64,000 nt of DNA from Porpolomopsis calyptriformis (Eukaryota; Basidiomycota; Agaricomycetes; Agaricales; Hygrophoraceae), in assembly GCA_951640195.1 (NCBI GenBank), contig OX621171.1, positions 1,674,001-1,738,000 of the forward strand. The letters run 5' to 3'. Below, piece by piece: positions 21,663 through 32,149 of this stretch (position 1 is its first letter; each line of letters starts with the position of its first letter). The translations under genes were made by a program, and so were the position numbers. Below the pieces are notes generated by a model. The model was given only the letters and a program-made list of their open reading frames with translations. It was not told the origin of the DNA and searched no databases.

Positions 21663-23477
21663 TTAATTACGGTATCCTATTCCATCACCTTGATCACATT
21701 CATCCAGCCAATCTACTAATACTTTTCCAACCTCATCCACAATATTGCAACCGTCAGAAAAGCCGCCTAACAAGAAAAGAGAGATGTCAATTCCCCTTTC
21801 CACCTCATTCACAAAGAAATCTAATCCGGAACCATCCTCCCGTCTAATGACTGACACGTCGATGCATACAAAATCCTCTAAACTTGAACGTTTTACTCCA
21901 GTGCAGGATTTCTCGATCTTGATCAGTTCATCCACAGTCGTCCGGACAAATCGTTCAAATTCCAGCTTTGAGGTTTCCTGTTCGGAGAGGGTTCCACCCT
22001 CCCGATTCCAAACCTTGTGCGTGTCACCAGGGTCTCCCTGAAAATCATCCATTCATTCTCTAAATTTTGTTTAGTATATGATTCTTTTTGATCGTGTGTG
22101 AGACTTGCTTGATTTCCGTCAGCGAGCTGTGGGCCTCCAATAGGACCACATCCCATTGGGTGTCTTCAACGATTGTGGTTGAAAGCGTGTGGATAAATTG
22201 CCCACCGACCAGGAACGTCCTGAGTTCACCAAACCTTTTGAGTTCAGGAACTAAAGTCTGAACCATCCATCGGAACCGGCTATTGGCTCCATTCTCTCGC
22301 AGACATCGGCTGATCTCTGAGGTTTTTGCGGTGTTTCCGAAAATACGATGCTCGCAACAGTCGCTACCTTCACATTTCAAGACGGTGTTCGCGTTGACCT
22401 CTCCGCGTTCCTGTAGTATTCGAGTTGTTGGCCGAGAGGTTTTAGTTTTATCTCGGGCGATCAAGTCCAAGTCGCAAATCACGTCAAATTTGAATGAGGC
22501 TGAGATGATTTCGTCGATCGGAGGCCAAACCCGAACGAAAGCGGACATCCAACGCAGTCCTCTGTAGTATACCTCCGGGTGGCAGTGGAGACCGTAGACT
22601 TTTGCACTACAAAGGGTGTGGTTAGTTCCAAGTTTATCAAAGATGTAGATTCTTTACCTCAAATCCAGCATTAAATCGGCGCCGCCGTAAACCAAATCAA
22701 AGTCGATTACGGCGGCATGGAGAATCTCACGGTTCCCTATGATGAGGTCTCGGAATTGTGTCCATGCCATAATCTTCACTTTGAGACGGGGATGGCGGTT
22801 CCAACGTTGTGCAAATAATAACTAACGATCGTCGGTGAAGAAAAAATATATAATGTTCATTGACTTACATTTTCCGAGATTTTAACCCGCGTGTGGCCGG
22901 CACGCGCCCGTCTATTGTCGGTGTTATCTGGCCAAATGAATCCATGGCAACCCGGGTCGTCAAAGTATTTACGAGCTTCATCTGTGGGAAGCTCAGTGGA
23001 TGACCAATCCACCCTTGGTTCATTGGTTTGGTTTTCCATTCGGGAACGGGTGGGATCTAGAATGAACAGTATCCGGTATTTGCGGGTCGAGAGTGGGATG
23101 GGTTGAAGAGGATCTGTCTTATCTGTGAATGTCGAGATGATATCAATTTTCATGTTAGAATGAGTGAAGCACTTGCCGTCGAGAAACGGAAACCTGGGAC
23201 ATGTGATGTTACACCCGGGATGCTTGCTTTTGATTTTTTCGTGTCGGATGACCGAATTTCCTTCTTTCGGCCAGTCCAGGGTCTTTGTTTTGCGTGAGGT
23301 GCATTGTCGTCTTGGGCATCGATGTCGACACTGTGAGAGGGCTTGAGTGGTGGTGGTGGTGGTGGGTCGGGTTGGGTAAGTGACGAAGTAAGATCGTGTT
23401 ATGGAAAACGACGGTGATGTGGAGGGAGGCATCGTATGGTCATGTGACAGCTTGTTGGTACTACTCAATATGGACAT
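21663..23477 (-). CDS. unknown 549-residue protein
   Basis: Model: complement of 21663-22037, 22105-22606, 22658-22821 and 22869-23477. The exons sum to 1650 nt with frame kept. Introns are 47-67 bp with GT-AG ends; the last donor (GTCTCA) is weak and its acceptor is the TTTTCAG at 22038-22040. The N terminus is Ser/Thr-rich. A Cys-containing section follows (SKHPGCNITCPRFPFLDGKC), then FIWPDNTDNRRARAGH, a segment with AVIDFDLVYGGADLML, and a C-terminal half with GLDFFVNEVERGIDISLFLLGG. I recognise no catalytic family. It lies on the same strand as RNR2 and starts 122 bp beyond RNR2's stop. The sequence just upstream of its ATG is repeated at 12860-12924. Confidence 0.6.
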
Positions 23478-23542
23478 TGTTCGTTCGTTCGTTTGTTTGT
23501 TCTTGCCATATATGGCAATGATTACGGAATCACTCCCACGTC
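23477..23542 (-). promoter_or_regulatory. putative upstream region of the 549-aa gene, repeated element
   Basis: TTCGTTCGTTCGTTTGTTTG, a CCATATATGG palindrome (CArG-like) and ATCACTCCCACG abut the start codon. The same order of words recurs at 12860-12924. The promoter role is inferred from position only. Confidence 0.4.
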
Positions 23543-23598
23543 ATTCCGGGTTAACCGGGACACCCAATCTCAATTCCGTGTACGCATCTCTCTCAACA

Positions 23599-24775
23599 TT
23601 AAAAATCTTCCTCGGTTGAACTAGAATGGGCATCATAATTGTATTCCAATGAATGTCAACTGACGTACAACTTCTTGTTCATTTCTCCGGAATGAGATTT
23701 CCGGGTGATGTCGATGTTGGCCTTTGAATAATCGGACACACGTTTTTCAAAAAAGTTTGTCTTTCTGGTCAGTGAAATCATGTCCATAAAGTCAAACGGG
23801 TTTGTGACGTTGTAAACCTTGCAGTTCCCAAGCGAGACGAGGAGACAATCGGCAACAAATTCGATATATTGCCTCATCAAGACGGCATTCATTCCAATTA
23901 GAGCCACCGGAAGGGAATCTGAATCTTACGTTGAGTTATCAACCCTCCATGATAGTGAGTTTAAAGTTCACCAGTCAAAAATTCTTGCTCGATCGTTACG
24001 GCTTCGGTGATGATTTGGGTGATTGTGTCCGGGTCAGGTTTACACTTTAGATGGCTGAACAAGATGCAAGCAAAGTCGGTATGCAAGCCCTCGTCACGAC
24101 TAATAAGTTCATTGGAAAATGACAAGCCCGGCATGAGGCCGCGTTTTTTCAGCCAGAATATGGCAGCAAACGAGCCAGAAAAGAAGATGCCCTCGACGGC
24201 GGCAAAGGCGACGAGACGCTCGGCAAATGTGGAATGGTTATCGTTAATCCATTTTAGCGCCCACTCAGCCTTTCTTTTGATGCACGGGATGGATTCGATC
24301 CCATCGAAAAGATGATCGCATTCGGCAGGGTCTTTGATGTATGTATGGATGAGGAGGGAGTAGGTTTCGGAATGAATGTTTTCCATCGCAATTTGAAATC
24401 CGTAAAAGTAACGAGCCTCGAGGGCCTGTACCTCATTGGAGAAATGCTCGACTAGATTCTCATTGACGATACCGTCGGAAGCAGCAAAAAATGCCAAGAC
24501 GTGGGAGATGAAGTGACGTTCGTTATCGTTGAGACGGTTCGTCCAGTCTTTGAGATCTCGGCTTAGGTCAATCTCTTCCGCCGTCCAAAAGGAGGCTTCG
24601 GCCTTTTTATACAATTCCCAGATCTAAAGTAGGGGGGGGGGGATGATATCATCAGGAGAGAGAATAAGATAGTTAGACTTACATCTGGATACTGAAGGGG
24701 GAATAAGATGCCAGCTGTTCTGGAATTTTTCAGGAGGGGTTCATCGGAAAGATTGTTTAGGTGAACGGTCTGCAT
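23599..24775 (-). CDS. RNR2: ribonucleotide reductase small subunit (R2)
   Basis: Model: complement of 23599-23620, 23669-23924, 23972-24623 and 24683-24775; 1023 nt, 340 aa. R2 houses the diiron-tyrosyl radical cofactor for making deoxyribonucleotides. Visible motifs: [34 protein letters not shown] then [15 protein letters not shown] (metal ligands and radical Tyr), [30 protein letters not shown], and KTNFFEKRV. Without the last intron the protein would end in KKLYVS. Splicing the 48 bp GTACGT...TTCTAG intron joins a 22-nt coding exon and gives an end of FSTEEDF, the heptapeptide type that docks R2 on R1. The N terminus is short compared with other fungal R2s. A normally conserved Arg in EFVADRLL reads Cys (CGT to TGT), so this may be a diverged paralogue. 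Confidence 0.9.
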
Positions 24776-24800
24776 GATCCAAATCTTACGTGATACATAT

Positions 24801-25725
24801 CTACAGGTGATGCGACCTCTGCGTCGCCTGGACAGATCTGCTCCATTCTGGAACCCCCACCTTGTAAATCTGGTCTTTCAGGGTATTCCTCCATTCCTCG
24901 ACATACTTCCATGTTTCCCAGACTCTCTCGGGTGAACACTGTCCATCCAAAACCTCTTTTAACACCCTCTGTATCTCCGCAAGCTTCCAATATGAAGACC
25001 GGAGCTCTTGCCCTTGCAGATGTAGGATCTGCTCCATGAGTTCCTCATATCCTATAAGTAACGTTAGCGGTTAGATAAAGATAAAGAGACATCACTTGCG
25101 ATTTATTTATTTCTGTAGTGATGTGATTTGGGTCTTCGGATCAGCACTGGCCATATCCAGTCTCGCATCTGTGAGTTTGGACGCTTCTTCGTTCACAGTG
25201 GGTTCTCCCATTTCCACATCGAGTGATTCACCCACGATTGTCGTTGTCTTCCTCACGGTTTCTGTCGTGACTATGCCGTTTATTGAGGGGATCCGGATGG
25301 TGAGGAGCAGGGATGATTCGGTTTTCACGACGACAGTCGGAAGCTCTTCGTCCAAAAGGCACACTTCAACCAAACGGTTTATGGTCCCTTCGCTCAACCC
25401 CATCTCCCTTCTCGCCCTCTCCTTCTTGAATGCGGCTCAGTAAGAGCATTTGATCTGGGCGTCACGACAAGCTATGCATGTCGGATATGCCCCGCATGGT
25501 TTACATCGTGTGTTGTTCAACTCGCATCGTACACACGGCTTTCGATGCACAGTCAATTACTGAAACAATCAAATGAGCGAATTTACTTGCCGTCTTCTGG
25601 CTCATGATCCAATCCCTGGCTTTTTTGCCAGCCTTCTCTCTCCACGACTTTCTAAAGCTTATGACCAACGCGTTGTGGATGGGAGTTCGAATAAGAGGAT
25701 ATCCGCGATCTTGGATTTTAGCCAT
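24801..25725 (-). pseudogene. Cys-cluster (Zn2Cys6-like) coiled-coil family member, broken
   Basis: Reading the minus strand: ATG at 25725 with a helical, basic N-terminal part (FRKSWREKAGKKARDWIM). After a probable intron come PCVRCELNNTRC and CIACRDAQIKCS, two C-x2-C-x6-C half-sites as in fungal Zn2Cys6 domains. A TGA follows the last Cys where the frame otherwise continues into AAFKKERARREMGLSEGTI, consistent with CGA to TGA. After another intron a Glu/Lys/Trp-rich helical C terminus (LMEQILHLQGQELRSSYWKL to SRSVQATQRSHHL) ends at 24801. The intron before the Cys cluster does not keep frame with canonical sites, so a frameshift is likely. It belongs with the paralogues at 28379-29479 and 29560-30322. 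Role unknown; DNA binding is inferred from the cluster. Confidence 0.55.
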
Positions 25726-25869
25726 CTTGGATGAGTCGCGAAGAAATGGATGACTAAGTTTTTTTTTTTTGTTTTTCTTTCTTCTTTTTTAAAGTCAATG
25801 GTGAGCGTCTGCTTCATCTAAGCTTCGGGTTGTGGATTGATATTTTTCAAGGGAAAGCCGGTATGTGCA

Positions 25870-26160
25870 GAGTGTTGGTGAATAGGGATGGATTGTCGAA
25901 GGAGGGTGAACCAAATCGGATGTGAGGGATGTGAACTGTTGCACGTTCAATGTTCCCTCACAGAGAGAGAGGTCCGGTGTGATTTTTTGGATGAAAAAAC
26001 ACTAATAATGAATTCTCAACAGACGAGGGCCGGGAACGATGATGACAAGGAGTCTTTTGATCAGTTAAGGGAGGTTTGCAATGAAATGAAGGAAGCGGTG
26101 GGGATATACGCCAAAAGGATTTCTGAATTGCGTTCATACTTACACGAGTTGGAAAAATAA
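25870..26160 (+). pseudogene. C-terminal fragment of another Cys-cluster family member
   Basis: On the plus strand, GCEGCELLHVQCSL gives one C-x2-C-x6-C half-site. It is followed by a charged linker and a C-terminal helix (LREVCNEMKEAVGIYAKRI to YLHELEK, stop at 26158-26160). The layout matches the ends of the minus-strand paralogues nearby. No N-terminal exons were found upstream, so it is a fragment. Confidence 0.45.
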
Positions 26161-26196
26161 GACTTTATAAGACTTGCGCGAGTTGGAAAAATCACT

Positions 26197-27514
26197 TTAT
26201 AAGACTATGCGTGATTTTACAAATTTTAAAAACTTCATATACTCGTCTCTAGTGTCATGGCTTTCCCGCATGGCTTTGACCATCAAGAAATCCTTCTCTT
26301 CGGATACTTTGATTAACCGACTGACCTCTTTTTGGATTTCTTCCATGGACATCTCCACCACTTCAGATTCATCTTCCCCCATCCTAACCCGTTTTCGGCT
26401 CTCTCCTTCGCTGATGGCTGGGTGCTCAGAGTCTTCCCTCTGGCGCTTCTTTCCGCTGTCGGTGTTTTGGGCCGTTTGCAGGCTTGTGGGGGGTGGTGGT
26501 TCGCGTTTTGGTGCAGGCGATGCGGGTGCGGGGGGTGCGGGTGGGATTGGGATAGCTAATGAGGCGGGGCTGGTTGGCCGAGATCGGTCGTATCGAGACT
26601 GTGCGGGTTCATCCCTGCACAGCTCTGGTGTTGTCGCCTTATCCCGGTTGTAAACCGCCCACACAACTTCCCTTTCCTCTCCCGACATCGATTCGGATGT
26701 GGGAGCTGGTGGTTGGTGTTCTCCAACGGATGGCTTGGGGAGTTGGTCGGTTTCTTGGACTCCCAGCCCACACTCCTTGACCGTTTCATCCGTAGACTCT
26801 TCATGGGGTTGCTCGACCGAATCCTTGCCGGTTTCTTCACCTGGCTCCTCACGTCTTTCCTCCGTGGCCTCCTTGCGGGTTTCTCCATCTGGCTCCTGGC
26901 GTGTTTCTTCCGTGGCCCCCTTGCCGGTTTCTTCACCCGACTCTTGGCATGTTTCCTCCGTGGCCTCCTTTCGAGTTTCTTCACCCGACTCTTGGCGTGT
27001 TTCGTCTGTCGATCCTTTTCCGGCTTCGTCGATCGATCCCTTGCCGGTGTCGTCTGTCGATCCTTTTCCGGCTTCGTGAGTCAACTTCTCGCGCGTAGGG
27101 ACCTTCTGTTGGGGATGGGGATCCGGTACTTTTTCCTTCACAAACCTGCTGTCTACCGTCGATGGGGGAACGTTTTTATGTTTTCGGTTTTTGAACCTTG
27201 CCACACGCTGATTGGATATTCGCAGTCGGTCATCCAGGTCGTCAACGGGCGGATTTTTGTTCGACTTGCACGCATCGTCGATCTCCTTTGCCGTGGCACG
27301 TATCCCTTTTGAAATGGCAACGTTCGTGTCCGAGATTGATAAGATTCGCTAAAAAACAGTGAGGTTAGTTGTGAACGGACACTGAATAAGTGGCATTTAC
27401 CTTGGCAGCTGCACTGTATTGCAGGACCCAGTCTTTGTAGTTGCTGGAGGTCTTTGATTTGATAGCTTTTGTGATTTCTGAAACCGCTTTCTTGAATTTG
27501 GCATTGTTGGACAT
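26197..27514 (-). CDS. 421-residue repeat protein of the Cys-cluster neighbourhood
   Basis: Model: complement of 26197-27348 and 27401-27514, frame kept across a GT-AG intron of 52 bp. The N-terminal exon (MSNNAKFKKAVSEITKAIKS then SSNYKDWVLQYSAAAK) resembles the N-terminal exons of the genes at 28379-29479 and 29560-30322, which share a YK-x-WV-x2-YS pattern followed by an intron. Exon 2 has a basic segment, then about ten imperfect copies of a 10-16 residue acidic unit of the type EETRKEATEETGQES, a Pro-rich segment, KKRQREDSEHP and a C-terminal helix (EEIQKEVSRLIKVSEEKDFL). No Cys cluster is present. Function unknown; the composition suggests an intrinsically disordered nuclear protein. 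Confidence 0.6.
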
Positions 27515-27570
27515 GATCGCGGTAAGTAAAGAAGCAACGTTTAGCGTGCCACAGCACTTTACCCAAAATG

Positions 27571-27629
27571 TAATCATGTGTGGAATCAACGAAAGTCCGG
27601 AACTTTCGTTGATTCCACACGTGATTACA
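27571..27629. repeat. 59 bp near-perfect palindrome next to a poly-T run
   Basis: Arms of 29 bp, GTAATCATGTGTGGAATC onward, with a single mismatch around a CG centre, followed by a T run at 27632-27652. It lies about 60 bp upstream of the 421-aa gene's start codon. Confidence 0.75.
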
Positions 27630-28055
27630 GTTTTTTTTTTTTTTTTTTTTTTGTATTCAGCATTTGTATACCGCAACAAGCAAACGTACATGCTAAGACG
27701 CGGTGGCTAGTTATCTACGACTAGCCCTGCTACTTTATTTATAAACGTATGAGGGGGTAGACCCTGGGGCTTTGGGTGACACAGTGAGTTTCGAGAGTTT
27801 GGGGGTTACGTTGGGGGTTAAGCGTAGCCTAAGAGACGGTGACCACAACAACACAAGGAAAAGAATAGAGATGGCTCGCTATACGAGGCTGGCTGGCGGG
27901 GCGACGAGGTGCTGTCAGCTTGTTTGAGATGGTTTTCCATCCCCTCTTGCCCAGGTTTTCGCCGTGGGAAAACCCAACCCACCCCAACCCAGATGGTGGT
28001 TTGAGTTCAAGAGGCACCTGATGTGATTACAGTAATACAAAATATAATCTCCTTA

Positions 28056-28364
28056 CAGCTGTTTGCACATGGCTTGACACTTTTCCGCGGATTAGAAAAA
28101 AGAAAAGAGTCGACTCAGCGCTGTTATGACTGATTATTAATCATTTAAATACAACTTTTAGGCTGCCGTTCACGACTCTGTTGTACCAAAATCAGGCTTA
28201 ATGGCAGCTTCAAGCTTGTCGGAAGACGATTCAATGTCACCAGGATCAAGCACACTGTTGGGTGGTACCATTAAGGTGACGAGCAATGTCATTAAGAGAT
28301 TGTACAAGTCGACTTTTCTTTTTTTAAATCTCCGGACAAGTGTCAAGCCATGTGCAAGCGGCTG
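28056..28364. mobile_element. 309 bp MITE-like element
   Basis: The left end CAGCTGTTTGCACATGGCTT continues with GACACTTTTCCG. The right end is the near inverse complement, with only a few mismatches over about 35 bp, and internal GTCGAC/AAAAGAAAAG words are also inverted. TA flanks both ends (28054-28055 and 28365-28366). It lies just 3' of the gene that ends at 28379 and has no coding capacity. Confidence 0.65.
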
Positions 28365-28378
28365 TAATTACAATCTCC

Positions 28379-29479
28379 TTAATTATTATTTCTCCTCCTG
28401 GAGATGATGTTCTCGACCAATACTCTCAACCTACGTGTGCTCCATTGCAACGTATTCACTCCCTCCTCGATTTCCCGGAGTGAGTCCACCAATACGACCT
28501 CGATTGGATCCTCTTCGCTTTCAGGATCCGCGCTTCCGGCTGAAGACGAAGCTGGCGACGGTTCGACGACCTTAACCCGGCGTTTCTTTTGTGGGGGTTT
28601 TGTCGCCTTCTTGGCTTGCTGGGGGTCGTCTTCGTCTTTGTCGTCTTCGTCGTCCGAAATCTGGATGACTTGTCGTTTCTTCCCGGCTTTGGTACTTCTG
28701 GCTTCCGGTTCTTCATTTTTTGCTTTCCCTGTGTGTGTGGATTCGGATAATCCGGTTTCGGGATAGTAGGTAAAACATACGTTTGATTACCCTGTTCACC
28801 AGGGAACATGCTGTATGTCTGTCTCTACACGTATCGCAGGCATTGTTGACCTTCCAAGAACCTTTTGTATTCCTCTTGACACAATTCAAATTGTACTTGA
28901 TGCATCTGTCGCAGGGATTCTTGAAGATCTGAGAGCAATTTAGTGAAAATGTTGGATTAGATACGGGTTGACTCACCGTGATGTTTGTTCCAGGTTCTTC
29001 CGAGGGATCCTCCATGACTTTTGCAGTCTTTCTCTGTCCGCGTTTCATTGGCGCTTTTTCGGGAACGACGAGTTCCACGTCCAGGTTGGGCTCGTCATCA
29101 TCGCCGGTGTTGTTGGTCCCTTTGTCCTCGGAAGTCTCCCCTGGGGCGTTGTCCCCCTGAGTTCCCGTCCTCTCCGTGTCAAGTTCATCTTGCCATTCTG
29201 ACCCGTGATTGTTGAAGGCCATGTAGATCTCTTCCGCGAGTCCTTCAAGCTCAGAAGGTGGGAGATTATCACCCTCTAACTCGCTCAAGTTTTCGAAAAA
29301 ATCAAACTTTGAATGCGTCAGCACGTTATTTTTAAAGGTGAGTTTGATTCACTTACCGAACATTGGGAATAGTGCATAACCCATTTTTTGTAGGCGATGG
29401 TGTCAATTTGACCAGGTTTCGTGTTTAAAGCCTCTTGAAGCTGTGCTATAGCATGAGCGTACGTGTCAGGGTTGAACAT
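28379..29479 (-). CDS. Zn2Cys6-like cluster protein with acidic and basic regions
   Basis: Exon 1 (29357-29479) gives 41 residues including YKKWVMHYSQCS. Exon 2 starts at 29306 with FDFFENLSELEGDNLP and then AEEIYMAF. A 48 bp intron starting GTGAGTCAACCC splits NIT from IFKNPCDRC. The next exon carries CDRCIKYNLNC and, 15 residues later, CDTCRDRHTAC, a Zn2Cys6-like arrangement. The last exon runs in the acidic/basic frame (KRQVIQISDDEDDKDEDD, KKRRVKVVEPSPASS) to a helical end and stops at 28379-28381. I could not choose the donor of the last intron so that the frame is kept with a good site; this may be a weak donor or a frameshift. A DNA-binding role is inferred from the cluster only. Confidence 0.55.
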
Positions 29480-29559
29480 GGTGGTGGTTGTGGTGGTGGT
29501 TGTGGCTCAAGAGTAGAATGTGGCACACACTCACGCACTCGCGCATCATGTGATCTAAT

Positions 29560-30322
29560 CTAATTAAACCGGTCTAAATATTTTAACAAGATATCTACCT
29601 TGTCGTTATACGTTTGTAAATTCTGGTTTATTTCGTCTGATATATCCTGGGCCTGCTTGTAGAGGTCGCGTAAGTCTTCCTTGTTTTCAGATCCATCATT
29701 GGTGCCGGGCGGGGACATTGAAGGAATTGGCGGTAGGAACAGGTTGAGCCGAGGTCTCTTGACCGATTGTTCTAGCTGCTGGGTTAAGACTTCTCGCCTC
29801 CTGGTCTCATTGCGAGTGTTGGTATCTTGCGACAAGTTGTGAACGCAACAACGAAAATAAATAAAATAAATACCTTTGGAGGCGTTTGCTCCGGGATCGA
29901 TGACGGAGGGTTGGTTTGTGTTGGTACACTGAATATAAATTAGATGAGTATTCACCGGGTCAGGGTATGTGCATCTACCCTGACCTGGTGTACCCTGACC
30001 CGCGTTAGGCCTGATTCTTACCTGAATCTGGGGATCCTCATCCGGATCGCTGCATGCTTGGTCCGCTTGCGATTGGGACTCTACCCAGGCCATGTCGATT
30101 TCTTCAGCCACGGCTTCCAAATTGAATGTGAGGTTATCAATCTCGGTATCATTATTATCTACACGATAAGAGAAAAAATCAAACTTTGGGTCATCAGTAC
30201 GAAACAAAAATGGTTGAAAAAAAAAAAAAAAGACTTGCAGCATCTTTAGCGTACTTTGCGACCCATGCTTGATAGGTCGGACCTTCTTTGGTTGGTGGTC
30301 GTTCGCTTATCGCGGACTGCAT
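29560..30322 (-). CDS. paralogue of the Cys-cluster family without the Cys cluster
   Basis: The ATG at 30322 opens MQSAISERPPTKEGPTYQAW then VAKYAKDAA, matching the first exon of the 28379-29479 gene. The next exon has FDFFSYRVDNNDTEIDNLTF and AVAEEIDMAW, again parallel. The first intron contains a long poly-T tract and its donor is unclear, so the first junction may be damaged. Later introns start GTAAGAATC (about 30021) and GTATTTATT (about 29872). The C terminus is a coiled coil (LRDLYKQAQDISDEINQ to LLKYLDRFN). The Zn-cluster exon of its neighbour is missing. The gene lies tandemly on the same strand as its relatives. Function unknown. Confidence 0.5.
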
Positions 30323-30458
30323 CGTGCAGGTTAAGTGATGTAGGACAGACGGATTAGCCATAGAGAGTGTTATGTGACATGTAACGTGTCGCGTGACCAA
30401 TGACGCGACTGTGGCATAGCACACAGCTTGAACCTCGACACCGATCTAAACACGAACT

Positions 30459-32115
30459 ATGGAAGAAATTTTAGCTGGAAGAGATCAAGAAATCAATAGC
30501 TAATTGGCACAATGTCCTGGTAAGTCACCGGAACGTCTTGGCGTAACCCGCATAAAAGCTGATCCGTTCCAAATCAGAAGGGATGATGTTCAAGATAATG
30601 AGCTTCAAATCACAGAAAACCGAATTTCGATATATCTCCTAGTCTGGGACTGTCAACCTGAGCCCTACGTTTGGTCTTCATGGAGACCTGTACATCAAAC
30701 AGGGCGAGGGTGCAAACACGTATGTGCGCACGCAACACGGTTGGGAGAGAGCTTCGGAATCTGTCCGATTTGCGCACCCTGTCATCAGAGACAGAGTGTT
30801 GCAATTCAAACCGCTTCAATGGGTGACGACGGCAGCAGAGCCGATGAGAAGATCCCGGGGGAGCAAGAAACGGAAGTTGAATAGTTATGGTGAGTAAACA
30901 TCATTATCGTCCTTTCAAAACTAAAATCTGCTCAGAATCAACCGTTGAAAGAATTCAAGTACCCGAAGGTATGTAAACTACATAACTCGATAGTATTTTA
31001 TTAATCCATCTCTAGACACCACCGCGCCATCTTCCACAGAGCTCACGGAGCACGATCCCATCCCGAAAACCCATCTCGTCCGCGCCAGATGTCCAGAAAA
31101 CAGCTGGCTTGAGCCGCTGTTCGAGATGTGGACATCTCCTCCACTCTCCTGGCTACCGCGCCAAGTTCCGGGAGCTCAAGTCTTACGGATGCTCCTTGAG
31201 TTCGAACATCCGATCAGGAAACACGACGTGAACATCAAGTGCACGTACGACATCGCCCCCTCCCTGTCTAGGGTGATAGAAGATGTGTTCGGTTCGGCAA
31301 AAGGGAAGAACGCATCAAGTTTACCGTTCCACGACTTTCATTTCGGACAACAATTTGACACGAGGCCGTCCGAGTTTATCGCATCCCTGATCGAAGGTCC
31401 GTGGTGCCGGAATTGGGGGGAACCCAATCAGAGGTTCTTGACAGCCTTGGCCGTCCCGTTCAAATCTCCCGGGAGTCAAGACTGCAAACTCAAGATTGAC
31501 CCGACATTTTTCGAATCATGGATCGTCAATAAAAACAAGAAGGACGATTTGATGTGGAGCAGCACCGTGTCACAACCTGGGTCCTTCACGGATGCGCACT
31601 TTGACTACCACAGTTCATCTCAGGTGATGTATCACATCACTGGGAAGAAGCTGTGGTTACTCTGGCCCGGAATGCGAAAAGATATCCTGTGGTGGAGGAG
31701 ACAGAGTCAATGCACAGCCGAAAAGGATATGATGATCAGGGCGATCAGGGAACTCGACAGATTGTCCGTCCGTTACGTGGAAGATCGAGAAGGGTTCCGA
31801 CTGGTCCCGTACTGTATTCATGCGGTGATCACATTCACTCCGGCGACGCACTGTGGGGTCCAGGGTTACGGGTTTGAAGGGTGGGAAGAGGCGTTGGCGG
31901 GATTGGACGTGGAATTGGGTTGGGTATCAGATTATGTGCAGAATGGAGTTCCGGTCGATTCTGCAAGAGAAATCGCTGTGGATATCCAATCTGCATTGAA
32001 GGAGTGGGAGAAACTGATGAAGATGATACCCAATCATCCAGAGGTATCAAATGTCCAGCTGGAAGTGGAAAGGATAAAAAGCAAGGTAGATAATATTGTA
32101 AATGCTTTTTATTAA
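30459..32115 (+). CDS. JmjC-domain protein
   Basis: The last exon (31016-32115) is long and clear. It contains GSFTDAHFDYHSSSQVMYHI followed by TGKKLWLLWP, the JmjC core with the H-x-D iron ligands, and later a His in YCIHAVITFTPATHCG that fits the distal ligand. Upstream exons fit 30938-30968 and one ending at 30889, joined in frame (NSYE-STVERIQVPED-TTAPSS). The first exon(s) are uncertain; a candidate ATG is near 30459, but a TAG follows in that frame, so the start is not settled. JmjC proteins are Fe(II)/2-oxoglutarate dioxygenases, often histone demethylases. Similar JmjC genes are multicopy in mushrooms, and their substrate is not known to me. The C-terminal 60 residues are a coiled coil. 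Confidence 0.72.
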
Positions 32116-32149
32116 TATGGAATAACCTGAGTATGCAATCGTGTAAGCT

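Noticed and set aside
21663..24775. operon of RNR2 and the 549-aa gene
   Set aside because: Same strand and only 122 bp apart, but fungal nuclear genes with separate introns and a repeated upstream segment before the second gene argue for independent transcription.
26699..27312. 126- and 199-codon plus-strand frames
   Set aside because: Antisense shadows of the acidic repeat protein encoded on the minus strand.
27631..27652. poly-T run as a transcription terminator
   Set aside because: Plausible for pol III only; no tRNA-like or other pol III gene precedes it, and it is simply next to a palindrome.
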